Below are positions 1-5,280 of a stretch of 5,280 bases of DNA, in pieces; positions within the stretch are counted from its first letter, which is position 1, and the number at the start of each line of letters is the position of its first letter. The notes under the pieces were generated by a model that saw nothing but the letters and a program-made list of their open reading frames with translations, was not told where the DNA came from and did no database searches. The position numbers and the translations under genes are program-made. The DNA is from Mycobacterium sp. (lineage in GTDB: Bacteria > Actinomycetota > Actinomycetes > Mycobacteriales > Mycobacteriaceae). Location of the stretch: assembly GCA_028706695.1 (NCBI GenBank), contig JAQTVU010000231.1, positions 1 through 5,280 of the forward strand, given 5' to 3'.

Positions 1-331
1 GATCATGGATATCGTCAAACCGCTGCCCGAGGCCAGATGGGTGGTGTTCTACTCGCTAGGTCCCGGCGCCGACGGCGGGATCTACTATGTCGCACATCCG
101 ATCGAGCAGATGAGCAACCATCTGACCATGCTGGCCTACGACATGAATGGCGAACCGGTGAGCTACGGCCACGGGGCGCCGCTGCGGCTACGCAATGAAT
201 TGCAGCACGGATTCCGGCATGTGAAGTGGGTCAAGGGCATTGAGTTTGTCGCGCACTACTCCGAGCTCGGCAGCGGTTATGGCGGTTACAACGAAGACCA
301 CGAATTCTTCGGGCGTCACCAGACCATCTAA
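1..331 (+). CDS. Molybdopterin-dependent oxidoreductase, SUOX fold (3' end only)
   Basis: This is the C-terminal part of an oxidoreductase of the sulfite oxidase / MsrP (YedY) fold, which binds a molybdopterin cofactor and carries out oxygen-atom-transfer or related redox chemistry. The reading frame is open from the left edge, so the ATG at base 5 is probably an internal Met and the true start lies outside. Visible family signatures are LAYDMNGEPV, HGAPLRLRNE and FRHVKWVKGIEFV, which correspond to the last strands of the Oxidored_molyb domain where the substrate-side loop and the conserved HVKW segment sit. The protein ends soon after GGYNEDHEFFG, with no Mo-co dimerisation domain, so it is nearer the MsrP-like or stand-alone bacterial type than animal sulfite oxidase. 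The Mo-ligating Cys and most cofactor contacts lie upstream and cannot be judged. It ends in TAA 114 nt before the next start. The substrate is unknown; sulfite or sulfoxide would be a guess. Confidence 0.85.
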   Translation, partial: IMDIVKPLPEARWVVFYSLGPGADGGIYYVAHPIEQMSNHLTMLAYDMNGEPVSYGHGAPLRLRNELQHGFRHVKWVKGIEFVAHYSELGSGYGGYNEDHEFFGRHQTI

Positions 332-332
332 T

Positions 333-351
333 GCGTCGAACGAACGGACGC
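333..351 (+). terminator. Weak hairpin after the oxidoreductase gene
   Basis: GCGTC (333-337) pairs with GACGC (347-351) across a 9-nt loop, starting one base after the TAA stop. The stem is only 5 bp and is followed by CTTTGG rather than a T-tract. Mycobacterial intrinsic terminators often lack a T-tract, so a role in ending the upstream transcript is possible but weakly supported. Confidence 0.25.
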
Positions 352-396
352 CTTTGGAATGTAGGGATGGCTTCCCTGCCGCGCACTGATGCGGTA

Positions 397-424
397 GTGT
401 TTACACAAGTGAATTTGTAAAAAC
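397..424. promoter_or_regulatory. Palindromic operator-like site upstream of the DUF2249-methyltransferase-ctaD operon
   Basis: TTTACA (400-405) and TGTAAA (416-421) form a perfect 6-bp inverted repeat with a 10-nt spacer. The symmetry extends outward at 398/423 and 397/424 (GT...AC) and inward at one further position (A407/T414). The site is strikingly AT-rich for this genome and lies 22 nt before the first start codon of the operon. Two half-sites about one and a half helical turns apart suit a dimeric repressor such as a TetR-family protein. TTTACA could also serve as a -35 element, with a poor -10-like AACTAT at 422-427 after 16 nt, so a bound regulator would block the promoter. A Shine-Dalgarno-like GGGAG follows at 429-433. 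The palindrome is seen; the operator role and the regulator are inferred, and no regulator gene lies in the window. Confidence 0.55.
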
Positions 425-445
425 TATCGGGAGACGCGAAACCCT

Positions 446-1053
446 ATGGTAGACAACGAACTCGACGTGCGACAGCTACGCAAACCCGAAAAGCATCCGG
501 CGATCTTCGCCGCCTACGCGGACCTGCCGGTCGGGGGCTCATTCGTGCTGGCAACAACCATGACCCCCAGCACCTCCATGAGGAATTCGAGGCCGATCAC
601 GCCGGCAGCTACGGCTGGGAGTACCTCGAGGAGGGCCCCACCGTTTGGCGGCTCCGGATCAGCAAACTCACCACCACCCCGCTGCCGCGGATTGTGACGA
701 ACACCGCCGATAACGCGGGCGCCGACGCGGAACCGGGTGTACCCGGGGTGGAGTGGAAGCTGCAGGTCCGCGAACGTGACCTGGACTCGAATATCATCGC
801 GCTGGCACCCAACGGCGGAATCGACACGCGCACCGGGGCCGACGTCGACGTCTTGATCCACGTGCTGTCCGGCGGTGGCCAGCTGACCACCGAGCAGGAC
901 ACCCTCGAGCTCGCCCCCGGCGCCTTCGTGTGGCTACCGCGTCGGTCACGGCGACAGTTCACCGCCGGTCCGGACGGACTGCGCTACCTGACCGTGCACC
1001 AAAAGCGGGAAATCCTGCCCCTGACCCCCACCGTGTGGCAAGTCGACCTATGA
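446..1053 (+). pseudogene. DUF2249 plus cupin-like protein, broken by a -1 frameshift
   Basis: The gene starts at ATG 446, 12 nt after GGGAG. In this frame the product begins with ELDVRQLRKPEKHPAIFAAYADLPVGGSFVL in outline, the start of a DUF2249 domain, but then becomes low-complexity and stops at 697. The continuation lies in the -1 frame from base 553: NNHDPQHLHEEFEADH, then GWEYLEEGPTVWRLRISKL, the rest of DUF2249. That frame runs on to TGA at 1053. Restoring one base between 551 and 552 (VL-x-NNHDP) gives a 202-residue protein with DUF2249 at about residues 6-74 and a cupin-like barrel at about 105-192 (ending around LTVHQKREIL). The usual cupin HxH metal ligands are absent, so this barrel may not bind metal. 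DUF2249 proteins often accompany hemerythrins and nitrogen-oxide or respiratory genes, but their biochemistry is poorly defined. The break is either a real mutation or a sequencing error; as read, only an 83-residue product is made from ATG 446. The gene overlaps the methyltransferase by ATGA. Confidence 0.8.
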
Positions 1054-1895
1054 GCAACGTCCGCCAAAACAATCAATCCGCGCTGCCGTGGCCGGACCGC
1101 GGCGATGAGGCCGTGCAAGGGCATTGGCTGCTGGCGCGGCTGGGCAAGCGGGTATTGCGCCCTGGCGGTATTGGGCTGACCCGCACGCTGCTGTCCGACG
1201 CCGGTGTGACCGGCACCGACGTGCTCGAACTTGCCCCAGGTCTCGGCCGCACGGCGACCGAGATCCTTGCTCGGCGTCCCCGGTCATACGTAGGTGTCGA
1301 GCAAGACCCCGACGCCGCTCGGTCAGTCCGCAACGTCATTGATGGACGGGGGGAGGTCCGGGTCGCCGACGCGACTAAGACCGGCCTGCCTGATGCCAGT
1401 AGAGACGTCGTCATCGGCGAGGCGATGCTGACAATGCAAGGCGACCCGGCCAAGCGCGCCATCGTGGCAGAGGCGTCGCGGGTGCTGCGGCCGGGCGGGC
1501 GCTACGCCATCCACGAACTCGCATTGACGCCCGACACCATCTCCGATGAGCTCAAGACCGACGTCCGGCAGTCGCTTGCCCGAGCGATCAAAGTCAACGC
1601 CCGTCCCCTGACGGTTGCCGAGTGGACACGATTGCTGGTGGACCATGGTCTGGTCGTCGACCATGTCGCGACCGCCCCGATGGCGCTGTTACAACCGCGA
1701 CGCCTGATCGCCGACGAAGGCCTCCTGGGGGCGTTGCGGTTCACCAAAAACCTGTTGATCCACCCTGACGCCCGCCGCCGAGTCACCCTGATGCGCGGCA
1801 CCTTCCGCACGCACCGCGAGCGGCTGACCGCCGTTGCGATCGTCGCCCACAAACCCACCGGCAACGCCGGCGACGGCCAGCAACGTCGAAGCTGA
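1050..1895 (+). CDS. Class I SAM-dependent methyltransferase
   Basis: A 281-residue soluble protein with a Rossmann-type methyltransferase core. Motif I is VLELAPGLGRTA (residues 58-69), the SAM-binding glycine loop. The acidic residue after strand 2 is E84 in YVGVEQD. An Asp in VADATK (D107) fits the adenine contact. Motif IV is replaced by VIGEAML (121-127), and the post-motif is RVLRPGGRYAIHEL (144-157). This is the Methyltransf_11/25 pattern, typical of enzymes acting on small molecules or lipids; the substrate cannot be read from the sequence. The C-terminal half (about 160-265) looks helical and probably forms the substrate cap. ATG 1050 is chosen because it overlaps the upstream stop as ATGA, typical of translational coupling; there is no clear Shine-Dalgarno and no signal peptide. 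Upstream in-frame starts as far back as 930 would lie inside the cupin domain of the preceding gene. If the upstream frameshift is real, premature termination at 697 could reduce coupled translation of this gene. Confidence 0.88.
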   Translation: MSNVRQNNQSALPWPDRGDEAVQGHWLLARLGKRVLRPGGIGLTRTLLSDAGVTGTDVLELAPGLGRTATEILARRPRSYVGVEQDPDAARSVRNVIDGRGEVRVADATKTGLPDASRDVVIGEAMLTMQGDPAKRAIVAEASRVLRPGGRYAIHELALTPDTISDELKTDVRQSLARAIKVNARPLTVAEWTRLLVDHGLVVDHVATAPMALLQPRRLIADEGLLGALRFTKNLLIHPDARRRVTLMRGTFRTHRERLTAVAIVAHKPTGNAGDGQQRRS

Positions 1896-1927
1896 CGGGC
1901 GGAAGCTCAACAACGGAGCCGAGTATT

Positions 1928-1933
1928 GGAGGA
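1928..1933 (+). promoter_or_regulatory. Strong ribosome binding site that sets the ctaD start
   Basis: GGAGGA sits 4 nt before ATG 1938. It overlaps the alternative in-frame TTG at 1926, which therefore cannot use it. The protein from ATG 1938 begins MTIEAAPREL, close to the MTAEAPP-type start I recall for mycobacterial CtaD. Both points favour 1938 over 1926. Confidence 0.75.
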
Positions 1934-1937
1934 CTTG

Positions 1938-3671
1938 ATGACCATCGAAGCGGCCCCGCGAGAATTGCTGGCACGTCGCCCCTTTCCTGCGCGGCTGGGG
2001 CCGAAGGGCAGTCTGCTCTACAAGCTGATCACAACGACCGATCACAAGCTGATCGGCATCATGTACATGGTCGCTTGCTTCACATTCTTCTACATTGGCG
2101 GCCTGCTGGCGTTGCTGATGCGCGCCGAACTCGCCGCACCCGGTCTGCAGTTCCTGTCGACCGAGCAATACAACCAGCTGTTCACCATGCACGGCACGAT
2201 CATGCTGCTGTTTTACGCCACCCCAATCGTGTTTGGGTTCGCGAACCTGGTGCTGCCGTTGCAGATCGGCGCACCCGACGTGGCGTTCCCCCGGCTCAAC
2301 GCCCTGTCATTTTGGCTGTTCGTATTCGGCGGGCTGATCGCGGTCTCGGGGTTCATCACCCCCGGTGGGGCCGCGGACTTCGGTTGGACCGCCTACACGC
2401 CGCTGTCCAATGCCGTCCACAGCCCGGGCGTGAGCGGCGACCTGTGGATCCTGGGTTTGGCGGTCGGCGGCCTGGGCACCATCCTGGGAGCGGTCAACAT
2501 GATCACCACGGTGGTGTGCCTGCGCGCACCGGGGATGACGATGTTCCGCATGCCGGTTTTCGCCTGGAACATCCTGGTTACCAGCATCATGGTGCTGAGC
2601 GCCTTCCCGCTGTTGACCGCGGCGCTGTTCGGGCTCGCCGCCGACCGGCACCTGGGCGCCCACGTCTATGACCCCGCCAACGGCGGGGTGATCCTGTGGC
2701 AGCACCTGTTCTGGTTTTTCGGCCACCCCGAGGTCTACATCGTGGCGCTGCCGTTCTTCGGCATCATCACCGAAGTCATCCCCGTGTTCGCTCGCAAACC
2801 GATCTTCGGCTACACCACAATGGTCTATGCCACCATAAGCATCGCCGCGCTCTCCATTGCGGTGTGGGCGCACCACATGTTCGCCACCGGCGCGGTGCTG
2901 CTGCCGTTCTTTTCGTTCGTGAGCTATCTCATCGCGGTGCCTACCGGGATCAAGTTCGTCAATTGGATCGGCACCATCTGGAAAGGGCAGCTGACCTTTC
3001 AAAGCCCGATGTTGTTCGCGGTGGGCTTTCTGGTGACGTTCCTGTTGGGCGGGCTCTCCGGGGTGCTGCTGGCCAGCCCACCGATCGACTTCCACGTCAC
3101 CGACACCTACTTCCTCGTCGCGCATTTCCACTACGTGCTGTTCGGCACGATCGTGTTTGCTACCTTCGCCGGCATCTACTTCTGGTTCCCCAAGATGACC
3201 GGCCGGCTGCTCGACGAGCGGCTGGGCAAGCTGCACTTCTGGCTGACCTTGATCGGCTTTCACACCACCTTTTTGGTCCAACACTGGCTGGGCAATATGG
3301 GCATGCCCCGCCGCTACGCCGACTACCTTCCCACCGACGGTTTCCAACCGCTGAACATCGTCTCCACCATCGGGGCGCTCATCCTGGGCGCATCGATGTT
3401 GCCGTTCGTGTGGAACGTGTTCAAGAGTTGGCGCTACGGCGAACCGGTCACCGTCGATGACCCGTGGGGACACGGAAACTCGCTGGAATGGGCGACCAGG
3501 TGCCCCCCGCCGCGGCACAACTTCACCGAGCTGCCCCGCATCCGCTCCGAACGGCCCGCCTTCGAGCTGCACTACCCGCACATGATCGAACGGATGCGCA
3601 ACGAGCTATACATCGGGCGCGAAGCCGTCGTCGGCGCCGACGAGAAACGCGAAATGACGCCGACCGCATAG
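1938..3671 (+). CDS. ctaD: Cytochrome c oxidase subunit I (aa3-type), probable accessory paralogue
   Basis: A 577-residue, roughly 12-helix inner-membrane protein, the catalytic subunit of aa3-type cytochrome c oxidase, which reduces O2 to water and pumps protons. All key residues are visible. Haem a ligands are H85 (TMHGTIM) and H398, and the haem a3 ligand is H396 (VAHFHYVLFG). CuB ligands are H263 in GHPEVY, with Y267 for the His-Tyr cross-link, and H312/H313 (HHMFATG). D-channel residues are D114 and N121 (GAPDVAFPRLN) plus E265; the K-channel Lys is K339 (PTGIK). The R458-R459 pair (MPRRY) contacts haem propionates. Length is normal. The N-terminal GPKGSLLYKLITTTDHK and C-terminal PPPRHNFTELPRIRSERP segments are the mycobacterial CtaD pattern. 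The gene follows the methyltransferase after 42 nt and is probably co-transcribed with it. No ctaC, ctaE, serB2 or fecB is adjacent, and the sequence differs at many helix positions from the M. tuberculosis housekeeping CtaD as I recall it. I infer a second ctaD copy whose product would need subunits encoded elsewhere. The oxidase function is near certain; paralogue status is an inference. Confidence 0.96.
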   Translation: MTIEAAPRELLARRPFPARLGPKGSLLYKLITTTDHKLIGIMYMVACFTFFYIGGLLALLMRAELAAPGLQFLSTEQYNQLFTMHGTIMLLFYATPIVFGFANLVLPLQIGAPDVAFPRLNALSFWLFVFGGLIAVSGFITPGGAADFGWTAYTPLSNAVHSPGVSGDLWILGLAVGGLGTILGAVNMITTVVCLRAPGMTMFRMPVFAWNILVTSIMVLSAFPLLTAALFGLAADRHLGAHVYDPANGGVILWQHLFWFFGHPEVYIVALPFFGIITEVIPVFARKPIFGYTTMVYATISIAALSIAVWAHHMFATGAVLLPFFSFVSYLIAVPTGIKFVNWIGTIWKGQLTFQSPMLFAVGFLVTFLLGGLSGVLLASPPIDFHVTDTYFLVAHFHYVLFGTIVFATFAGIYFWFPKMTGRLLDERLGKLHFWLTLIGFHTTFLVQHWLGNMGMPRRYADYLPTDGFQPLNIVSTIGALILGASMLPFVWNVFKSWRYGEPVTVDDPWGHGNSLEWATRCPPPRHNFTELPRIRSERPAFELHYPHMIERMRNELYIGREAVVGADEKREMTPTA

Positions 3672-4397
3672 CAGCTGGACCGCGAAGCTCCAGCGCGGCA
3701 TCCGCAACAGATCAAGCACGGGCTTCGGGCTAACGATCCACAGATCGCGAGCAACGCGCAGCGAAGCCAAAATGGCCTCGAGCGGCTCAACACCGACACC
3801 CGCGAAACCGAGGCATCCGACGGGCCACTGCGCCGGCCCGTCAGCATCTGACCCCGTTCCCCTCACCGTGCAGCGGCGCGTCCGGCGCCAGCCACCTCCG
3901 TGTCTGGCTGGGACGGTTCGCGGCGTGGATCCGCCGATCATCCTTCCTCAGAACAACCGGCGACGAACTGGCCCGGCACCCAGGATGGAGAAGTCACCGG
4001 CGCCTTGCAGGACCTCACCGTCGAGGTCAACCAGGGCGAGGTGGTGCTGGAGACCGAGACCACGCACGGGAAGACCCCAACGACCGATGGAGGCATAGCT
4101 GCAACGGCGCTGGCGCTCCAGCCGTTCACCAGCCTCGGCGCCCGCGGTCATTTTGCCCGGTCAGCAAGATCGCCTGGTCAGGCCTGACGCCGAACGCGCG
4201 ACAGCCGACGCCATGCTCGGCGCGAAACCGGCCCACCCAGCCGCCAAGAATGGGTCACGGCCTACCAAACACACTGTGGCCCAGTATCTTCGAAGAGATT
4301 GAGAATGTCGCCCGATCGCGCTCAAGGGGTCAACCCATCCTGAAGGGCGACCTGAGTGCTCTTAGCGAAGCGCCCGGGGCCGCCCGCCCGACACGCT
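3672..4397. other. 726-nt stretch without a supportable gene, between convergent ctaD and the HAD gene
   Basis: No frame on either strand gives a recognisable protein with a start, a ribosome binding site and consistent codon use. Three parts are coding-like. First, the ctaD frame stays open for about 59 codons beyond its TAG, to TGA at 3849-3851. Second, plus-strand codons from about 3963 to 4090 have clearly GC-biased third positions (about 85% over 46 codons by hand count) and read GEVTGALQDLTVEVNQGEVV, which faintly resembles short beta-hairpin domains such as BON. Third, one minus-strand frame is open across 4151-3948 and 3941-3606 with a stop between, including PLEAILASLRVARDLWIVSP. I cannot match any of these to a family. 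I saw no tRNA, CRISPR array, IS terminal repeats or tandem repeats here. The best guess is decayed gene remnants plus a 3' intergenic region. Confidence 0.6.
3674..3694 (+). terminator. Hairpin just after ctaD
   Basis: GCTGGA (3674-3679) pairs perfectly with TCCAGC (3689-3694) around a 9-nt loop, beginning two bases after the ctaD TAG. There is no T-tract, which is common for mycobacterial terminators. Its position and the change to non-coding sequence afterwards suggest that it ends the operon transcript. Confidence 0.45.
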
Positions 4398-4398
4398 T
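4368..4398 (-). terminator. Possible hairpin at the end of the HAD gene
   Basis: AAGCG (4368-4372) is complementary to CGCTT (4394-4398), and an inner CGGG (4375-4378) can pair with CCCG (4387-4390). This gives an interrupted GC-rich stem that reaches into the stop codon of the minus-strand gene. There is no T-tract. Such pairing is easily found by chance in GC-rich DNA, so support is modest. Confidence 0.25.
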
Positions 4399-5213
4399 TA
4401 GAGCCACCAGCGTTCCAGCACCCGCGCCACCCCGTCGTCGGTGTTGGGCGTGGTGATCTCGTCGGCGGCGGCCCGCACCTCGGGATGGGCGTTGCCCATC
4501 GCCACACCGTGACCGGCCCATCGCAGCATCGGCAGGTCGTTGGGCATGTCGCCGAACGCCAGCACCTCGCCGCTGCCGATGTCCAGCGACTTGGCGATCT
4601 CTTCGATGCCGGTGGCCTTGCTGATGCCCAGCGGCAAGATCTCCACCAGCCCATTGTCGGTGGAGTAGGTGATGTCGCCCTGGATACCGACGTGCGCGGC
4701 CAGCGCGGCGGCCATCTCCGAGCTGCGGGCCCCGGCCCGACGGATCAGCAGCTTGATCGCCGGGGCGCTGAGCAAGTCCTCGACGGAAACCTCGGTGTTG
4801 TCGGGGTTCAGCCACGCATGCTCATAGCCGGGCGAGCTGATGAACTGTGGGGTGGCGGTGTCGTGGGCCCGCTCCCCGATCCGTTCGACGGCCAGCCCGG
4901 CCCCGGGCAGCACCCGCGCCGCCAGTTCGGCCAGCTCGGCCAGCGTGTCGACGTCCAGGGTGCGCGCCGCCAGCACCCGGTCGGTGGCCGGGTCGTAGAT
5001 GACGGACCCGTTGGCGCACACGGCCATTGGCGCGAAGCCGAGCTGCTCGACGACCGGGCGCACCCAGCGCGGCGGGCGGCCGGTCGCCAGGATGAACCGC
5101 GCGCCGGCGTCGACGGCCGCGCGCACGGCATCGCGGGTGCGGGGGGTTATGGTCTCGGCATCGTCGAACAGCGTGCCGTCGACGTCGCAGGCGATCAGCG
5201 CCGGCAAGGTCAT
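4398..5213 (-). CDS. Cof-type HAD-superfamily phosphatase (Rv3813c-like)
   Basis: A complete 271-residue cytosolic HAD hydrolase of the Cof (type IIB cap) subfamily, which dephosphorylates small phosphorylated metabolites. All four catalytic motifs are present. Motif I is DVDGTLFDD, with nucleophile D10 and acid/base D12. Motif II is ILATGRPP, with T44. Motif III is K199 in GISKATGI. Motif IV is GDMPNDLPML, with Mg-binding D222 and D226. CANGSVIYD (66-74) is the conserved Cof segment before the cap, and the cap spans about 80-190. Length is normal for the family. ATG at 5213-5211 is chosen because MTLPALIACDVDG is the usual short lead to motif I, and a GGCGGA (5222-5227 on the minus strand) lies 8 nt upstream. 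The gene is convergent with ctaD and ends in TAA. From memory it resembles M. tuberculosis Rv3813c, a conserved protein of unassigned substrate. The physiological substrate is unknown; nothing here ties it to the oxidase operon. Confidence 0.93.
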   Translation of the reverse strand: MTLPALIACDVDGTLFDDAETITPRTRDAVRAAVDAGARFILATGRPPRWVRPVVEQLGFAPMAVCANGSVIYDPATDRVLAARTLDVDTLAELAELAARVLPGAGLAVERIGERAHDTATPQFISSPGYEHAWLNPDNTEVSVEDLLSAPAIKLLIRRAGARSSEMAAALAAHVGIQGDITYSTDNGLVEILPLGISKATGIEEIAKSLDIGSGEVLAFGDMPNDLPMLRWAGHGVAMGNAHPEVRAAADEITTPNTDDGVARVLERWWL

Positions 5214-5231
5214 TGAGACAATCCGCCCCCG

Positions 5232-5280
5232 TCAGTGGATTCCGCTTTGGGGGCGTCCCGGTGGCGTCACGCCGTCGCTG
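5232..5280 (-). CDS. Possible C-terminal tail of an upstream minus-strand gene (partial)
   Basis: One minus-strand frame is open from the right edge to TGA at 5234-5232, reading SDGVTPPGRPQSGIH, 18 nt before the HAD start. A hydrophilic Pro/Gly-rich tail and short spacing would suit the end of a co-transcribed gene. In M. tuberculosis, as I recall, the gene upstream of Rv3813c is an acyltransferase (Rv3814c). Sixteen open codons are easily due to chance and show no domain, so this is only a suggestion. Confidence 0.25.
   Translation of the reverse strand, partial: SDGVTPPGRPQSGIH

Noticed and set aside
545..565. Programmed -1 ribosomal frameshift in the DUF2249 gene.
   Set aside because: No X-XXY-YYZ slippery heptamer is present at the shift point (CTGGCAACAACC), and no convincing downstream structure was seen; a simple deletion explains the frames.
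930..1049. Longer start for the methyltransferase at base 930, adding 40 residues.
   Set aside because: The extra stretch overlaps the cupin-coding frame of the upstream gene and is an Arg/Pro-rich out-of-frame product; ATG 1050 gives the ATGA overlap and a normal family N-terminus.
1926..1937. TTG start for ctaD at 1926.
   Set aside because: It overlaps the GGAGGA ribosome binding site and would add four residues not seen in the CtaD family as I recall it.
2307..3581. Long minus-strand open frame (424 codons) opposite ctaD.
   Set aside because: It is rich in His, Gln, Glu and Arg with no domain and is the mirror of a strongly supported ctaD frame, a common artefact of GC-rich coding DNA.
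3985..4098. Small gene from ATG 3985 (MEKSPAPCRTS...).
   Set aside because: The product is Arg/Pro/Ser-rich, out of frame with the GC-biased codons and lacks a ribosome binding site.
3672..4397. Insertion sequence or PE/PPE gene remnant.
   Set aside because: I saw no terminal inverted repeats, target duplication, DDE-type motif, or PGRS-like Gly-Ala repeats in any frame.
4356..5216. 286-codon plus-strand open frame opposite the HAD gene.
   Set aside because: It shows no domain and a Gly/Arg/His/Gln-rich composition; the minus strand carries all four HAD motifs in order.

Overview
The window is high-GC DNA with strongly GC-biased third codon positions. It most likely comes from a mycobacterium, probably a non-tuberculous species, or a close actinobacterial relative. 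The main support is a cytochrome c oxidase subunit I whose N-terminal linker and C-terminal tail have the mycobacterial CtaD pattern, plus a Cof-type HAD phosphatase that resembles, from memory, the Rv3813c-type protein. The genus is an inference; no database search was possible.

Layout. (1) Bases 1-331 hold the 3' end of a SUOX-fold molybdopterin oxidoreductase gene that starts before the window. (2) Bases 332-445 are intergenic and contain a weak hairpin and a conspicuous AT-rich palindrome (TTTACA, 10 nt, TGTAAA) that looks like an operator overlapping a promoter. (3) Bases 446-3671 look like a three-gene, same-strand operon. The first gene is a DUF2249 plus cupin-like protein broken by a single-base deletion near base 551. 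The second is a class I SAM-dependent methyltransferase that overlaps the first by ATGA. The third, after 42 nt with a strong Shine-Dalgarno, is a complete ctaD-type oxidase subunit I with all haem/copper ligands and proton-channel residues. (4) Bases 3672-4397 have no gene I can defend, although parts are coding-like. (5) Bases 4398-5213 on the minus strand encode a complete Cof-type HAD hydrolase convergent with the operon. A possible C-terminal tail of another minus-strand gene lies at the right edge.

How the genes may work together. The oxidase gene is not beside ctaC or ctaE, or beside the neighbours (serB2, fecB) that I recall for the housekeeping mycobacterial ctaD. It is therefore probably an accessory ctaD paralogue that borrows the other subunits. 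Its linkage to a DUF2249 protein, a small-molecule-type methyltransferase and a molybdopterin oxidoreductase suggests a conditionally expressed respiratory or redox-stress cassette. The frameshift in the first gene means this copy may be partly decayed, unless it is a sequencing error. The HAD phosphatase looks like an unrelated housekeeping gene.
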